32,282 nt of DNA from Clostridia bacterium. Lineage in GTDB: Bacteria; Bacillota_A; Clostridia; Oscillospirales; CAG-272. Where the stretch lies: NCBI GenBank assembly GCA_017472105.1, contig JAFUQY010000077.1, forward strand, positions 1-32,282. The letters are read 5' to 3'. The notes under the pieces were generated by a model that saw only the letters and a program-made list of their open reading frames with translations, was not told the DNA's origin and made no database searches. Numbering within the stretch: position 1 is the stretch's first letter; each line of letters starts with the position of its first letter. Shown here piece by piece: positions 8,213 through 16,097 of the stretch. Made by a program: the position numbers and the translations under genes.

Positions 8213-9643
8213 TCAGTGAACCCTCCTTCCGTCTTCCGGCTGAGCCGTGATTGCCGCCCATTCCGCCGACACGAGGTCCGCGTCGTAGTCAAGGCTGTAC
8301 AGGGACGCATATTCCGCGCGGTAGACGAGGGTGACGTTCTGCGGTGTGATGCCGCTTATGGTATCGAAGAACCACCATTCGTTCGCGGACTGTCCTCTTG
8401 TCCCGAGATTGAGTACCCCGATGGTGTGAAGCTCCGCGGACCGAAGGATTCCGTTTTCGAACACGGCAGTGAACGCCGGGATGCCCGTCATGATCCGCAG
8501 GTTGTCGACCGCGTAGGCGAAGGAAACTTTCACCACACCCTCGCCGGCGGAAATGCCCGACAGCTGGAGTGAAGCATCCTCACCGACGTAGGTTTCGCCG
8601 ATGTCGTGGATTTCCCGCCAGAGCACCACCGCCGCGCCGATATAGCTGTGCAGGGATGCGTCGTCGGTCATCACGCCGGTGATATCGGAAAGCCGGATGC
8701 CGCCGTCGGACGTGGACTGATAGGAAATCCCGTCCTTCCGGATGGAAAGCATGCCCTGCGTATCGACGAAAGTGCGGGTGCCGTCGCTCTCGGTATGGGA
8801 GCTGAGCAGCTTGTCCGGGTTGATGTCGAACACGCGCAGGAGCTTTTCGGATTCATCGTCGCTTTCGGCAAGGAGCGTACCCGTGTCGCCGATGATGATG
8901 ATATTCCGAAACTCCACCGGGGTCACGAATACCGGCTCCGTCGGCGAGGCTGCGCTGTAATCCTCCCCTGCGAAGACGAAGGTTCCGAGACTGCTCCGGT
9001 ACGAGGTCACGGTCTGCTCCAGATCCTCCGGCGTCAGCATTTCGTCCGGTCGGAGCTTGATGTACAGGTGCGCCGTTCCGTCGGTATCACGGACTGCGGC
9101 ACGCATGATGCCGGTTTTGTGCTCAATGGACTCACCGTACGGCAGAAGAAGCAGCTCGGACGCATATCCGGTCACGCCGCCGTCGGGTTCACTGCCGCTG
9201 TACAGTCCGGTGAAGAGGGTGAGTGCGGAGAGAGGCGTGCGTTCGTGGAATCTGAGGTAAACGGAGTACTTTTCCTCCGCCAGTGCCGTCCATTCGGCTG
9301 TGTCAATCTCACCGGCGAGGCATTCCGGCGTCAGAATTTCCGTGATTGCCGGGGACGCAAGACGGAAGAGCTCTCCGACAATGTTCGCCGAAGCAGAAAT
9401 GCCCCATCTCTCGCCGCCCGATGTGATCCCGGCAAACTCCGGCAGGAAGTATCCGGTGATGTCAATGTCCCCGTCGTCCCGTCCCGATGTGACCTGCGCG
9501 AGATCGAAGGTATCCACCTCGGCGGATGTTGCGAGGAACACCGTGGTCAGAGCACCCGTGAGCAGAAGAAGCACAGCGAAAAGAACCGCCGTCACGATCA
9601 TGGCAGGGATGCCGGTATTCTTTTTTGTGCCGTTCTTCTTCAT
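8213..9643 (-). CDS. yycH: YycH/WalH-like regulator of the WalRK system
   Basis: 476 aa from the ATG at 9643, chosen because AGGAG sits seven bases upstream and it clears the end of walK; the longer frame to 9691 would overlap walK. A basic start (MKKNGTKKNTG) and one transmembrane helix (about 13-37) lead into a large extracytoplasmic domain rich in beta-strand-like segments, as in YycH proteins. Its stop lies one base before the yycI start, so the two are translationally close. Assigned mainly from operon position, topology and size; family members are poorly conserved. Confidence 0.82.
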   Translation of the reverse strand: MKKNGTKKNTGIPAMIVTAVLFAVLLLLTGALTTVFLATSAEVDTFDLAQVTSGRDDGDIDITGYFLPEFAGITSGGERWGISASANIVGELFRLASPAITEILTPECLAGEIDTAEWTALAEEKYSVYLRFHERTPLSALTLFTGLYSGSEPDGGVTGYASELLLLPYGESIEHKTGIMRAAVRDTDGTAHLYIKLRPDEMLTPEDLEQTVTSYRSSLGTFVFAGEDYSAASPTEPVFVTPVEFRNIIIIGDTGTLLAESDDESEKLLRVFDINPDKLLSSHTESDGTRTFVDTQGMLSIRKDGISYQSTSDGGIRLSDITGVMTDDASLHSYIGAAVVLWREIHDIGETYVGEDASLQLSGISAGEGVVKVSFAYAVDNLRIMTGIPAFTAVFENGILRSAELHTIGVLNLGTRGQSANEWWFFDTISGITPQNVTLVYRAEYASLYSLDYDADLVSAEWAAITAQPEDGRRVH

Positions 9644-9660
9644 GGGATGCTCCTGTGTAT

Positions 9661-11517
9661 TTACTCTTTCTTCCCCGTTTCGAGCCGGCATTTCACCGGG
9701 AGCTCCAGCGCAACGGATGTGCCGACGCCGGGTTCACTCTCGACGGAGATTCTGCCGCCGTGGGCTTCGGTGATCTCCTTGGCGATGGCAAGTCCGAGAC
9801 CTGTGCCGCCCGCGTCCTGCGTTCTGGATTTTTCAACCCGGTAGAAACGCTCGAACAGGTGCGCCATATCCTCCTCGGGGATGCCGACGCCGTTGTCCGT
9901 GACGCGCAGAAGAACCCTGTCGCCGCTGCGGGATCGGGTCAGGCGGATGTCGATGTGACCGCCTTCGGGGGTGTATTTGATTGCGTTTGACATGATGTTG
10001 ATGACGACCTGCTCGATGCGCTGACGGTCGGCGGTAATCATGGGCAGCTCTCTGTCACTGCCGAAGGTGATTTTGTGTCCGTGTGCCTCAAGATCGCTCC
10101 GCATGACTTCGCAGAGACGGCGTACGGACTGGCGGAAATCGAATTCTTCAATATTCCACTGGGTTCTCTTGTTGTCAAGGCGCGAGAGGATGAGCAGGTC
10201 GGACACAATGCGCGTCATGCGGTCGCTCTCGGTCAGAACCATGTCGAGGAAGTATTCCTGCGTTTCGCGGTCCATTTCGTCGTCCGTGCGCACCGTCTCC
10301 GTCGCAAAGCGGATCGACGTCAGCGGCGTTCTCAGCTCATGCGACACGTTCGCGACAAATTCACGGCGGCTTTCGTCAAGCTCGTACCGCGCGGTCACGT
10401 CGTGGATGATGATGACGCATCCCTTCGCCTGCTTCTGACCGTCGTTGTATCGGATTCCCGCGAAGCTGACGTCGTACACGCGGCCGTGGAAAATGCGGTC
10501 GTGGAACATGTAGCCGTCGCCGGTCGTTTCCGCTGCCGCATCGTTCGTGGACAGGCGGTATTTCGCGCCGTCGATCTCGAGCGGGATATCCAGAAGCTCC
10601 AGACAGGTTTCCAGATTCAGTTTTTCCTTCGTTTCCAGACCGAATTCATCCCCGAACAGATCCGCAGCGCTGGCGTTCTGATGCAGGACCCGTCCGTCGG
10701 ATGTGAAGGCAAGCACCGCGTCCCGCATACACGAGAGCATGATGTCGAGCTTTTCGCGTTCGCCGTCCACTTCCTCGATCGTGTCGCGCAGACGCTCTCT
10801 CATGTAGTTGAAGTTTTCCGCAAGCACGCCGATTTCGTCCGCGGAACGCACCTCGATTTCGTGGGAGAATTCACCGGACGCGACGAGCTGGGTACCGTAG
10901 GTCATGGTCTGAAGCGGCGCGGAAATGGACTTCGCAAGGAAGAACGACAGCAGCACCGCAATCAGCACGCCGATGAGCATTGCCTGCATGACGATCGTCA
11001 GAAGCATCGTGTTCAGCTGCCGCATTTCCTCGAGGGAGTCCTTGATGTAAATGATGCAGTCCTCACTCGCCTCTCCCGCAACCGTAATCGGGAAGCGCAC
11101 CGCCCAGTCGGAGTATTCCATACTCACGGAGCCGGTGTTTTCGCCGTTTCCGGAAATCGCGGAGAGCATATTCGGCGTGACGATGAGGGATGAGCCCAGT
11201 GCCACGTCGGAGCCGGCGAGCATTTCCCCGTCCAGATTGAGGACGTAGTAGTTCCGGTAGGCATCAATGCCGAGCACACTGCCGTAGGATGCGAGAACCT
11301 GCTTCATTGCCGCCGGAGGATTTTCGCTGTCCGACGCCTGCTTCAGCTCGAGCATCAGAAGTCCCCGCTCATCGAAGCATTCCGTCATCTGCCCGTAGAA
11401 ATCCTCCACGTAGAACGAGGTGACCCCGTTCATGAGGATCGCACCGACCGCGCACATGACCGCCAGAATGAAAATCAGCAGTATGAGAACAATCTTAAAG
11501 TACAGACTTTTCAGCAT
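9661..11517 (-). CDS. walK: WalK sensor histidine kinase
   Basis: 618 aa. Transmembrane helices at about 8-30 and 171-194 flank an extracellular domain of about 140 residues. Then come HAMP (about 195-247), PAS (about 258-375), the dimerisation/phosphoacceptor domain with His393 in VSHELRTPLTS, and an HATPase domain with the N box (NIMSNAIKYTPEGG), DNGVGIP, the F-like box (LFERFYR) and GGTGLGLAI. This is the domain order of WalK (YycG), which senses cell-wall state and phosphorylates WalR. It follows walR closely; its ribosome site overlaps the walR stop region. Confidence 0.93.
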   Translation of the reverse strand: MLKSLYFKIVLILLIFILAVMCAVGAILMNGVTSFYVEDFYGQMTECFDERGLLMLELKQASDSENPPAAMKQVLASYGSVLGIDAYRNYYVLNLDGEMLAGSDVALGSSLIVTPNMLSAISGNGENTGSVSMEYSDWAVRFPITVAGEASEDCIIYIKDSLEEMRQLNTMLLTIVMQAMLIGVLIAVLLSFFLAKSISAPLQTMTYGTQLVASGEFSHEIEVRSADEIGVLAENFNYMRERLRDTIEEVDGEREKLDIMLSCMRDAVLAFTSDGRVLHQNASAADLFGDEFGLETKEKLNLETCLELLDIPLEIDGAKYRLSTNDAAAETTGDGYMFHDRIFHGRVYDVSFAGIRYNDGQKQAKGCVIIIHDVTARYELDESRREFVANVSHELRTPLTSIRFATETVRTDDEMDRETQEYFLDMVLTESDRMTRIVSDLLILSRLDNKRTQWNIEEFDFRQSVRRLCEVMRSDLEAHGHKITFGSDRELPMITADRQRIEQVVINIMSNAIKYTPEGGHIDIRLTRSRSGDRVLLRVTDNGVGIPEEDMAHLFERFYRVEKSRTQDAGGTGLGLAIAKEITEAHGGRISVESEPGVGTSVALELPVKCRLETGKKE

Positions 11518-11526
11518 GAAAAATCA

Positions 11527-12240
11527 TCATCTCCTGCAAAGATAGTAGCCGACGCCGCGTTTGGTCATCAGATATTCCGGTTTTGCCGGGTCGCTCTCGA
11601 TTTTCTTGCGGATGCGGCTCACGGTCACGTCCACGGTGCGGATATCGCCGTAGTAGTCGTCGTAGCCCCAGATTTTCTCGAGCAGTTCCTCGCGCGAATA
11701 CGCATTTCCGAGGTTTTCGGCAAGGAAGAGGATGAAATCGTAGTCCTTCTTGGAAAGCTCAAGCTCCTCGCCGCCCTTGGTGATGGAGTAGTGCTCGGTA
11801 TCGATCTCAAGCTCGCCGACGGTGATTTTTCTCGATTCCGCTTCGGCTTTTCTCGCACGCACAACTTCACCCGACGCGCGGCGGATGTTCGCTTCGATCC
11901 GGAGAAGGAGCTCCGGGAAGGAGAAGGGCTTGGTCACGTAGTCGTCCGCACCGGTTTCCAGTCCGAGGATTTTGTCCTTCTGCTCTTCGCGCGCGGTGAG
12001 GAAAATGACCGGCACCTGACTCCGGTAGCGGATGTTTTCGCAGACCTCGAAGCCGTTCATCTTCGGCAGCATGATGTCGAGCAGCACCAGATCCACGTTT
12101 TCCTCCAGTGCCATTTTCAGCCCGGCTTCTCCGTCGTACGCGATGAGGCAGTCGTAGCCCTTCTTTTTGATGTTGTACGCAAGAACCTGCGCGATATTTT
12201 TTTCATCCTCCACAACGAGGATTGTCTTTTTCGTATCCAT
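11527..12240 (-). CDS. walR: WalR response regulator (OmpR family)
   Basis: 237 aa from the ATG at 12240, chosen over an in-frame ATG at 12252 because GAGG lies six bases upstream. The receiver domain shows the acidic pair Glu11-Asp12 (VVEDEKN), phosphoacceptor Asp55 (LLDIMLP), Thr (FLTARE) and Lys (TKPF). A winged-helix DNA-binding domain follows, with RTVDVTVSRIRKKIE and the C-terminal TKRGVGYYL hairpin typical of WalR/PhoB. WalR controls cell-wall hydrolases and is essential in many Firmicutes. Directly followed by walK. Confidence 0.95.
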   Translation of the reverse strand: MDTKKTILVVEDEKNIAQVLAYNIKKKGYDCLIAYDGEAGLKMALEENVDLVLLDIMLPKMNGFEVCENIRYRSQVPVIFLTAREEQKDKILGLETGADDYVTKPFSFPELLLRIEANIRRASGEVVRARKAEAESRKITVGELEIDTEHYSITKGGEELELSKKDYDFILFLAENLGNAYSREELLEKIWGYDDYYGDIRTVDVTVSRIRKKIESDPAKPEYLMTKRGVGYYLCRR

Positions 12241-12255
12241 ATCGTACCTCATTTC

Positions 12256-13320
12256 TCATTGTCCGGCGGGTGCACTTCTGTCCGGCGCCGGGTCTGCGAA
12301 ATTCGCTGTTCTGTATTGTTCTTCGTCAAGCTCCGCAATCATGCGGGCAATTTCAACCGTGTTCCAGCAGTCCTCGAGCCAGAGGGTGCAGGATCCCTTT
12401 TCATTGGCAAGGGATTTGATTTCCCAGATCAGGCTTTCGGGATCCGAGCTGCCGTTGACTTCAAAATCCGGCTTCACGGGGTAGTATCCCGCACTCCGCA
12501 GCGATTCATCCGTTTCCTCATCCCCGGAGGAGAGAATCAGGCTGACGCGCCGGCGGGTGATTTTCAGAAATTCTTCGTTGATTTTCCCGAGCCGTGCCAT
12601 CGCGTCCTCCGTCTCCGGAAGAAGCAGTCCGCACAGCTGTCCGACCGAGTACCGGATCACATTGCGGCCGTCGTTTTCCCCGTCGAGGAAGATTGTGTAA
12701 TCGAGCCGCCCGTCTTCCAGCGCTTCCAGTGCCGTGAATTCCGACGCCGGATCCGGTTCCGCGCAGAAGAGATAAATCAGAGCCGCGCCGTCATCCGTGT
12801 TCTCCGGGATTTCCTCATCGGTGTAGTCGTCCCCGGTTTCCTCCTCGGGAAGATAGGATTTCACAAGCTCCGTGAACGTTTCGCTGATGACGCCCGCGTC
12901 GCAGATCTGCATGGAAACGGAGCCGTCCTCGCAGATGTAGAGCCGCGTCATGAAGCCGAGACCTTCCAGCACCGCGTCCGCTTCGACATAGTAAACGCCG
13001 CCGTCGCGGAACAGTCCGATGTTTTCGTACAGCTCGCCGTTGATCAGCGCACTCTGCTGCATGAACAGGAGGGACACATACTGCCCGGTCTCCGTGTTGT
13101 GAATCAGCAGGTTATCAGAAGTGGGTGTGGTGACCGACATGTAGTCGAACATTGTGAAAATATCCGCCGGGATGTAGCGCTTCCCTTCCCGCTCGAGCAT
13201 CGGCGACACACCGTCCTTGTACCATGCGTCATCGTTGTGAAACAGGGTCGGAATCTCAGCCGCACAAACTACCGGCGCGCACATCAGCACTGCCAGAAGA
13301 ATTGCCAGTATTTTTTTCAC
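12256..13320 (-). CDS. Secreted protein of unknown function with a stalk-like N-terminal domain, in the wal operon
   Basis: 354 aa starting at a GTG, with GGAGGG just upstream. A Sec signal peptide is clear: MKKILAILLAVLMCAPVVCAA, cleavage near residue 20. Residues about 40-125 (REGKRYIPADIFTMF, then GGVYYVEADAVLEGLGF) resemble the paired repeats of copper-amine-oxidase-like stalk domains common on clostridial surface proteins. The middle is acidic (EEETGDDYTDEEIPE). The C-terminal part (IRYSVGQLCGLLLPE, LILSSGDEETDES, IWEIKSLANEKG) could be a degenerate hydrolase- or deacetylase-like fold, but no catalytic motif is identifiable. It lies immediately upstream of walR. Confidence 0.7.
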   Translation of the reverse strand: MKKILAILLAVLMCAPVVCAAEIPTLFHNDDAWYKDGVSPMLEREGKRYIPADIFTMFDYMSVTTPTSDNLLIHNTETGQYVSLLFMQQSALINGELYENIGLFRDGGVYYVEADAVLEGLGFMTRLYICEDGSVSMQICDAGVISETFTELVKSYLPEEETGDDYTDEEIPENTDDGAALIYLFCAEPDPASEFTALEALEDGRLDYTIFLDGENDGRNVIRYSVGQLCGLLLPETEDAMARLGKINEEFLKITRRRVSLILSSGDEETDESLRSAGYYPVKPDFEVNGSSDPESLIWEIKSLANEKGSCTLWLEDCWNTVEIARMIAELDEEQYRTANFADPAPDRSAPAGQ

Positions 13321-13347
13321 ATCCGCCCTCCTTCCGTAAAATCAGAT

Positions 13348-14457
13348 TCATTCTGCATTGCCGAGATGGTACGCGACCGCGAGATCGACGACCATGCCGT
13401 AGCTTTTTGCGCCTTCCTGCATGCCCTGGAGCACGAGGTAGGTGTTGTTCACCGTGTCGCTGACGTCTGCCGCCGCGTTGTCACGGTATTTGTCAAAAAA
13501 TTCGCTGTAACACTGACGGTCATACCGCGCACGGGGGCTCAGATTCGTCATCACATCGAGGTAGTAATCCTTCGACGCCGTGTAGAGCGGGCTTGCGAGG
13601 TAGTCGAACATGCTCAGGTAACCCGCGTACTGCATATACGGGTCGTCCGAGGCGATGCACACGAGATACGCGATGAAGTTTGCCTCGTTTTCCCGGGCGA
13701 TTCCGCGCTGGTGTGCCATTTCGTGCGCCGTTGTGTAGACATTGACGTAGTCGGGATAGTTCGTGTTCAGATTCGCTTCCCCTGTGAAGAACGTGTAGAC
13801 CCCGGAGATGTGCGTGTAGGTCATGTAGTCCGAGAGCACAATCTGCTTCACGGGCACGTCCAGCTTCGGGATGAAATCGTACGTTTCCGCGAGCGCCGCA
13901 TAGGAATCCACGCACAGATCCACCGCTGTATCATGCGAATACGGACGCACCGAGCCGTCGCTCTCGATCAGGATGATCTCGTCTGCCAGTTCGTTCAGCT
14001 TTTCCGCCACAATCTTCGCCGTTTCGTAAAGCTCCTCTGCCGTGACCTTCTGCCGGTCCAGTCCGAGCTTCGCGTCCAGTGACGTTGTCCGGTAGCCGAC
14101 GCCGAAGTGGAACACGAACATGGCGTAAAGTCCGGCGCAGACCGAGAGAAGTCCGATCACGCACCGCCATGCGAATCTTGTTCCGCGGGACGCTTTTCTC
14201 AGGCAGACGGCGATGATGACCGCGAGGATCACCGGGGACGCCATGACGATGAACTCCGCGAGCGAGAACGGGAGGATTCCCGTCAGATGCGCCGTCACCG
14301 AGCGAAGTGCCTGCGAAAAGGTCCCGTTGAACCGGTCGGCAAAGGCGGGATTTGCGATGGCTCCGATGTGAACGCCCAGTGCCGCCAGTGCTGTGATGAA
14401 GAGAAACAGCGAGAACGGCGGGATCAGGCGCGTGATTTTTCGATAAATTCCTACCAT
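13348..14457 (-). CDS. DUF3810 family membrane metalloprotease-like protein
   Basis: 369 aa. Three hydrophobic helices (about 12-33, 65-87, 98-118) are followed by a soluble domain with the zinc-peptidase motif HEMAH (residues 245-249) and a downstream acidic stretch (REN, Glu256 and Glu258, EANF) that could give the third ligand. This arrangement is the DUF3810 signature. No substrate is known for the family. It lies between the RluA gene (5 bp upstream) and the secreted protein gene, in the run leading to walR, so a cell-envelope role is plausible inference. Start supported only by a distant AAAGGA. Confidence 0.85.
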   Translation of the reverse strand: MVGIYRKITRLIPPFSLFLFITALAALGVHIGAIANPAFADRFNGTFSQALRSVTAHLTGILPFSLAEFIVMASPVILAVIIAVCLRKASRGTRFAWRCVIGLLSVCAGLYAMFVFHFGVGYRTTSLDAKLGLDRQKVTAEELYETAKIVAEKLNELADEIILIESDGSVRPYSHDTAVDLCVDSYAALAETYDFIPKLDVPVKQIVLSDYMTYTHISGVYTFFTGEANLNTNYPDYVNVYTTAHEMAHQRGIARENEANFIAYLVCIASDDPYMQYAGYLSMFDYLASPLYTASKDYYLDVMTNLSPRARYDRQCYSEFFDKYRDNAAADVSDTVNNTYLVLQGMQEGAKSYGMVVDLAVAYHLGNAE

Positions 14458-14462
14458 TTTAT

Positions 14463-15419
14463 TTATATATCCTTTATATTCCAGTAATCCGACAGATCGG
14501 CATGCATCTCCGGCGTCAGCTGCAGTCCGAGCGTGCGGGTCAGATGCGCGATATCCTCCGGAAGAGGTGCCTCCGCGGTGATTCGCTCACCTGTGACGGG
14601 ATGCGGGAACACGGTCCGCCACGAATGCAGTGCATGCCGCGCGATGTGCTCCGACGCCGCTCCGTAGAGGGAATCCCCCGTGACGGGACAGCCGATGCCG
14701 CGGAAATGCAGTCTGAGCTGATGCGTCCGTCCGGTGAGTGGAGACGCGGCACAGAGACACTGCACGCCGTTGTCCGAGAGCACCCGGTACGCACTCAACG
14801 CATGCTTCGCGTCGGGCAGAGATTTGTCACATTCCTCGCGCTCAATGATGCTGTCCGGTCTGCGGTGCATGTATGATTCGATCAGACCTTCGCGCTTTTC
14901 CGGGATGCCGTCGAGGACTGCGAGATAGGTTTTGTGAATCCGTCCCTCCACCATCGCGGTGTACATTTTATAGGACGCATCCTTCGTGTTCGACGTGAGC
15001 ATGCATCCGCTGGTATCGCGGTCGAGACGGTTGACGGGGCGGAAGACGTAGGTTCTGTCCGAATACCGGTATGCCAGTGCGTTCGCGACCGTGTCAAGCT
15101 GATGCCCGAGCGACGGATGGGACGGCATATTGTACGGCTTGTTCACCGCGGTCACCCATTCATCCTCGTAGATCACCGGCAGATCGAGCGCTGCGGGAAT
15201 GATGTACGGGCTGACGTCCTCCGGCTTGTCTTCCACGGAAAGGGTGAGAACATCGCCGTGCTTCAGCTCATACCGCACCGTGACCCACTGTCCGTTGACG
15301 AGGATGCCGTTTTCGGAGAATTTCAGCTTTTTTATCAGGGTTGCCGAGTATCCGAGCTCGTTTTTCAGAACGTCCCGGATCAGTCTGCCCTCGTAGTTGT
15401 TGTCAATGCGGATTTCCAT
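14463..15419 (-). CDS. RluA-family RNA pseudouridine synthase
   Basis: 318 aa. An S4-like N-terminal segment (about 10-65: RLIRDVLKNELGYS, VNGQWVTVRYELKHGD) precedes the catalytic domain. The RluA motif is RLDRDTSG, with catalytic Asp133; the residue before it is Asn130 instead of the usual His. The later GRTHQLRLHFRGIGCPVTGD motif is fully typical. The family makes pseudouridine in rRNA or tRNA; which site cannot be told. Its ATG overlaps the stop of the upstream 115-aa gene (TGATG), indicating coupling. Confidence 0.93.
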   Translation of the reverse strand: MEIRIDNNYEGRLIRDVLKNELGYSATLIKKLKFSENGILVNGQWVTVRYELKHGDVLTLSVEDKPEDVSPYIIPAALDLPVIYEDEWVTAVNKPYNMPSHPSLGHQLDTVANALAYRYSDRTYVFRPVNRLDRDTSGCMLTSNTKDASYKMYTAMVEGRIHKTYLAVLDGIPEKREGLIESYMHRRPDSIIEREECDKSLPDAKHALSAYRVLSDNGVQCLCAASPLTGRTHQLRLHFRGIGCPVTGDSLYGAASEHIARHALHSWRTVFPHPVTGERITAEAPLPEDIAHLTRTLGLQLTPEMHADLSDYWNIKDI

Positions 15420-15766
15420 CAGTCTTCAAGCTGTCTCCAGTAGCTGTAAAACGCGATGACGGTTCTCTCTTCGCCGCCGTGCTCGAGGTCGTGTGCCGTG
15501 ATGACAACGCCTTCGAGGGACAGCAGCTCCCACGCGTACAGGTCTTCGATTTTCGTCCGCAGGAGCACGTCCTGACTGGAATAGACAATCAGCTCGTCTT
15601 CTTTTTTGATGATCGCGCCGCTTTTGCCGACCACTTCCTCGATGCCGTCGATGCGCTCCGTGACGCATTTGATCGCACGTCCGTCCAGATAATTCGCAAG
15701 ATCGTTTTTATACCGTTTGCTGTTCGGATTTTTGCTCTTTGTCCAGGCATTCTTCTTTTTGAACAT
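15419..15766 (-). CDS. Conserved-looking small cytoplasmic protein, unknown
   Basis: 115 aa, first gene of the leftward operon. The start is very basic (MFKKKNAWTKSKNPNSKRYK), followed by a compact mixed segment that looks like a small beta-barrel (AIIKKEDELIVYSSQDVLLRTKIEDLYAWELLSLEG). No motif is recognised. It is well supported as a gene by GAGG before the ATG, a plausible promoter, and the coupled overlap with the RluA gene. An RNA-binding helper for the synthase is one possibility from the basic N-terminus, but that is guesswork. Confidence 0.75.
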   Translation of the reverse strand: MFKKKNAWTKSKNPNSKRYKNDLANYLDGRAIKCVTERIDGIEEVVGKSGAIIKKEDELIVYSSQDVLLRTKIEDLYAWELLSLEGVVITAHDLEHGGEERTVIAFYSYWRQLED

Positions 15767-15810
15767 ATCAACCTCGTTAAAACCGATATCCGTTTATTGA
15801 TTTTGCCGAA

Positions 15811-15840
15811 ATTATTCTTTTTCGCCAAAAACTATTGCAA
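15811..15840 (-). promoter_or_regulatory. Candidate promoter of the leftward wal operon
   Basis: On the minus strand TTGCAA (15840-15835) is 18 bases from AATAAT (15816-15811). Transcription would begin near 15804, about 40 nt before the ATG at 15766. The -35 hexamer is a palindrome also used by the rightward promoter. Confidence 0.5.
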
Positions 15841-15863
15841 ATCCATTCATAAAAGGATATCAT
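15835..15863 (+). promoter_or_regulatory. Candidate promoter of the ABC-DUF1854-ABC operon
   Basis: TTGCAA (15835-15840), a 17-base spacer, then TATCAT (15858-15863). Transcription would start near 15870, leaving a long leader of about 228 nt before the chosen ATG at 16098. The gap 15767-16097 holds this divergent promoter pair and the leader; a small open frame from the ATG near 15873 has no ribosome site and is not called. Confidence 0.55.
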
Positions 15864-16097
15864 TAAGTGACTATATGGATTCCTATGCCCTCCCTCTGAT
15901 GCGGAGGAAAACAGGCAGTCCGTATGAAGCACAAACGCTCATCATGAATTATAACACAAAAGCGCGTCTGTGTGTATAGGGAAAACGTAAATTTTTTACA
16001 TTATTATTTATATTGCATCCCTGTGCGCGCCGACCCCGACATGTTCCGTTCCCTCCGCGCAGAAACGGAAAAATTCAGAGAAAGGCATGTGACTATT

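Noticed and set aside
11791..14082. 763-aa plus-strand frame across walR and its upstream genes
   Set aside because: It is antisense to three well-supported genes, is rich in Arg/His/Val as expected for a shadow, and has no ribosome site.
15873..15979. Leader peptide starting at the ATG near 15873
   Set aside because: No ribosome site at a usable distance and no regulatory amino-acid run or paired hairpins; kept only as a possibility in the leader finding.
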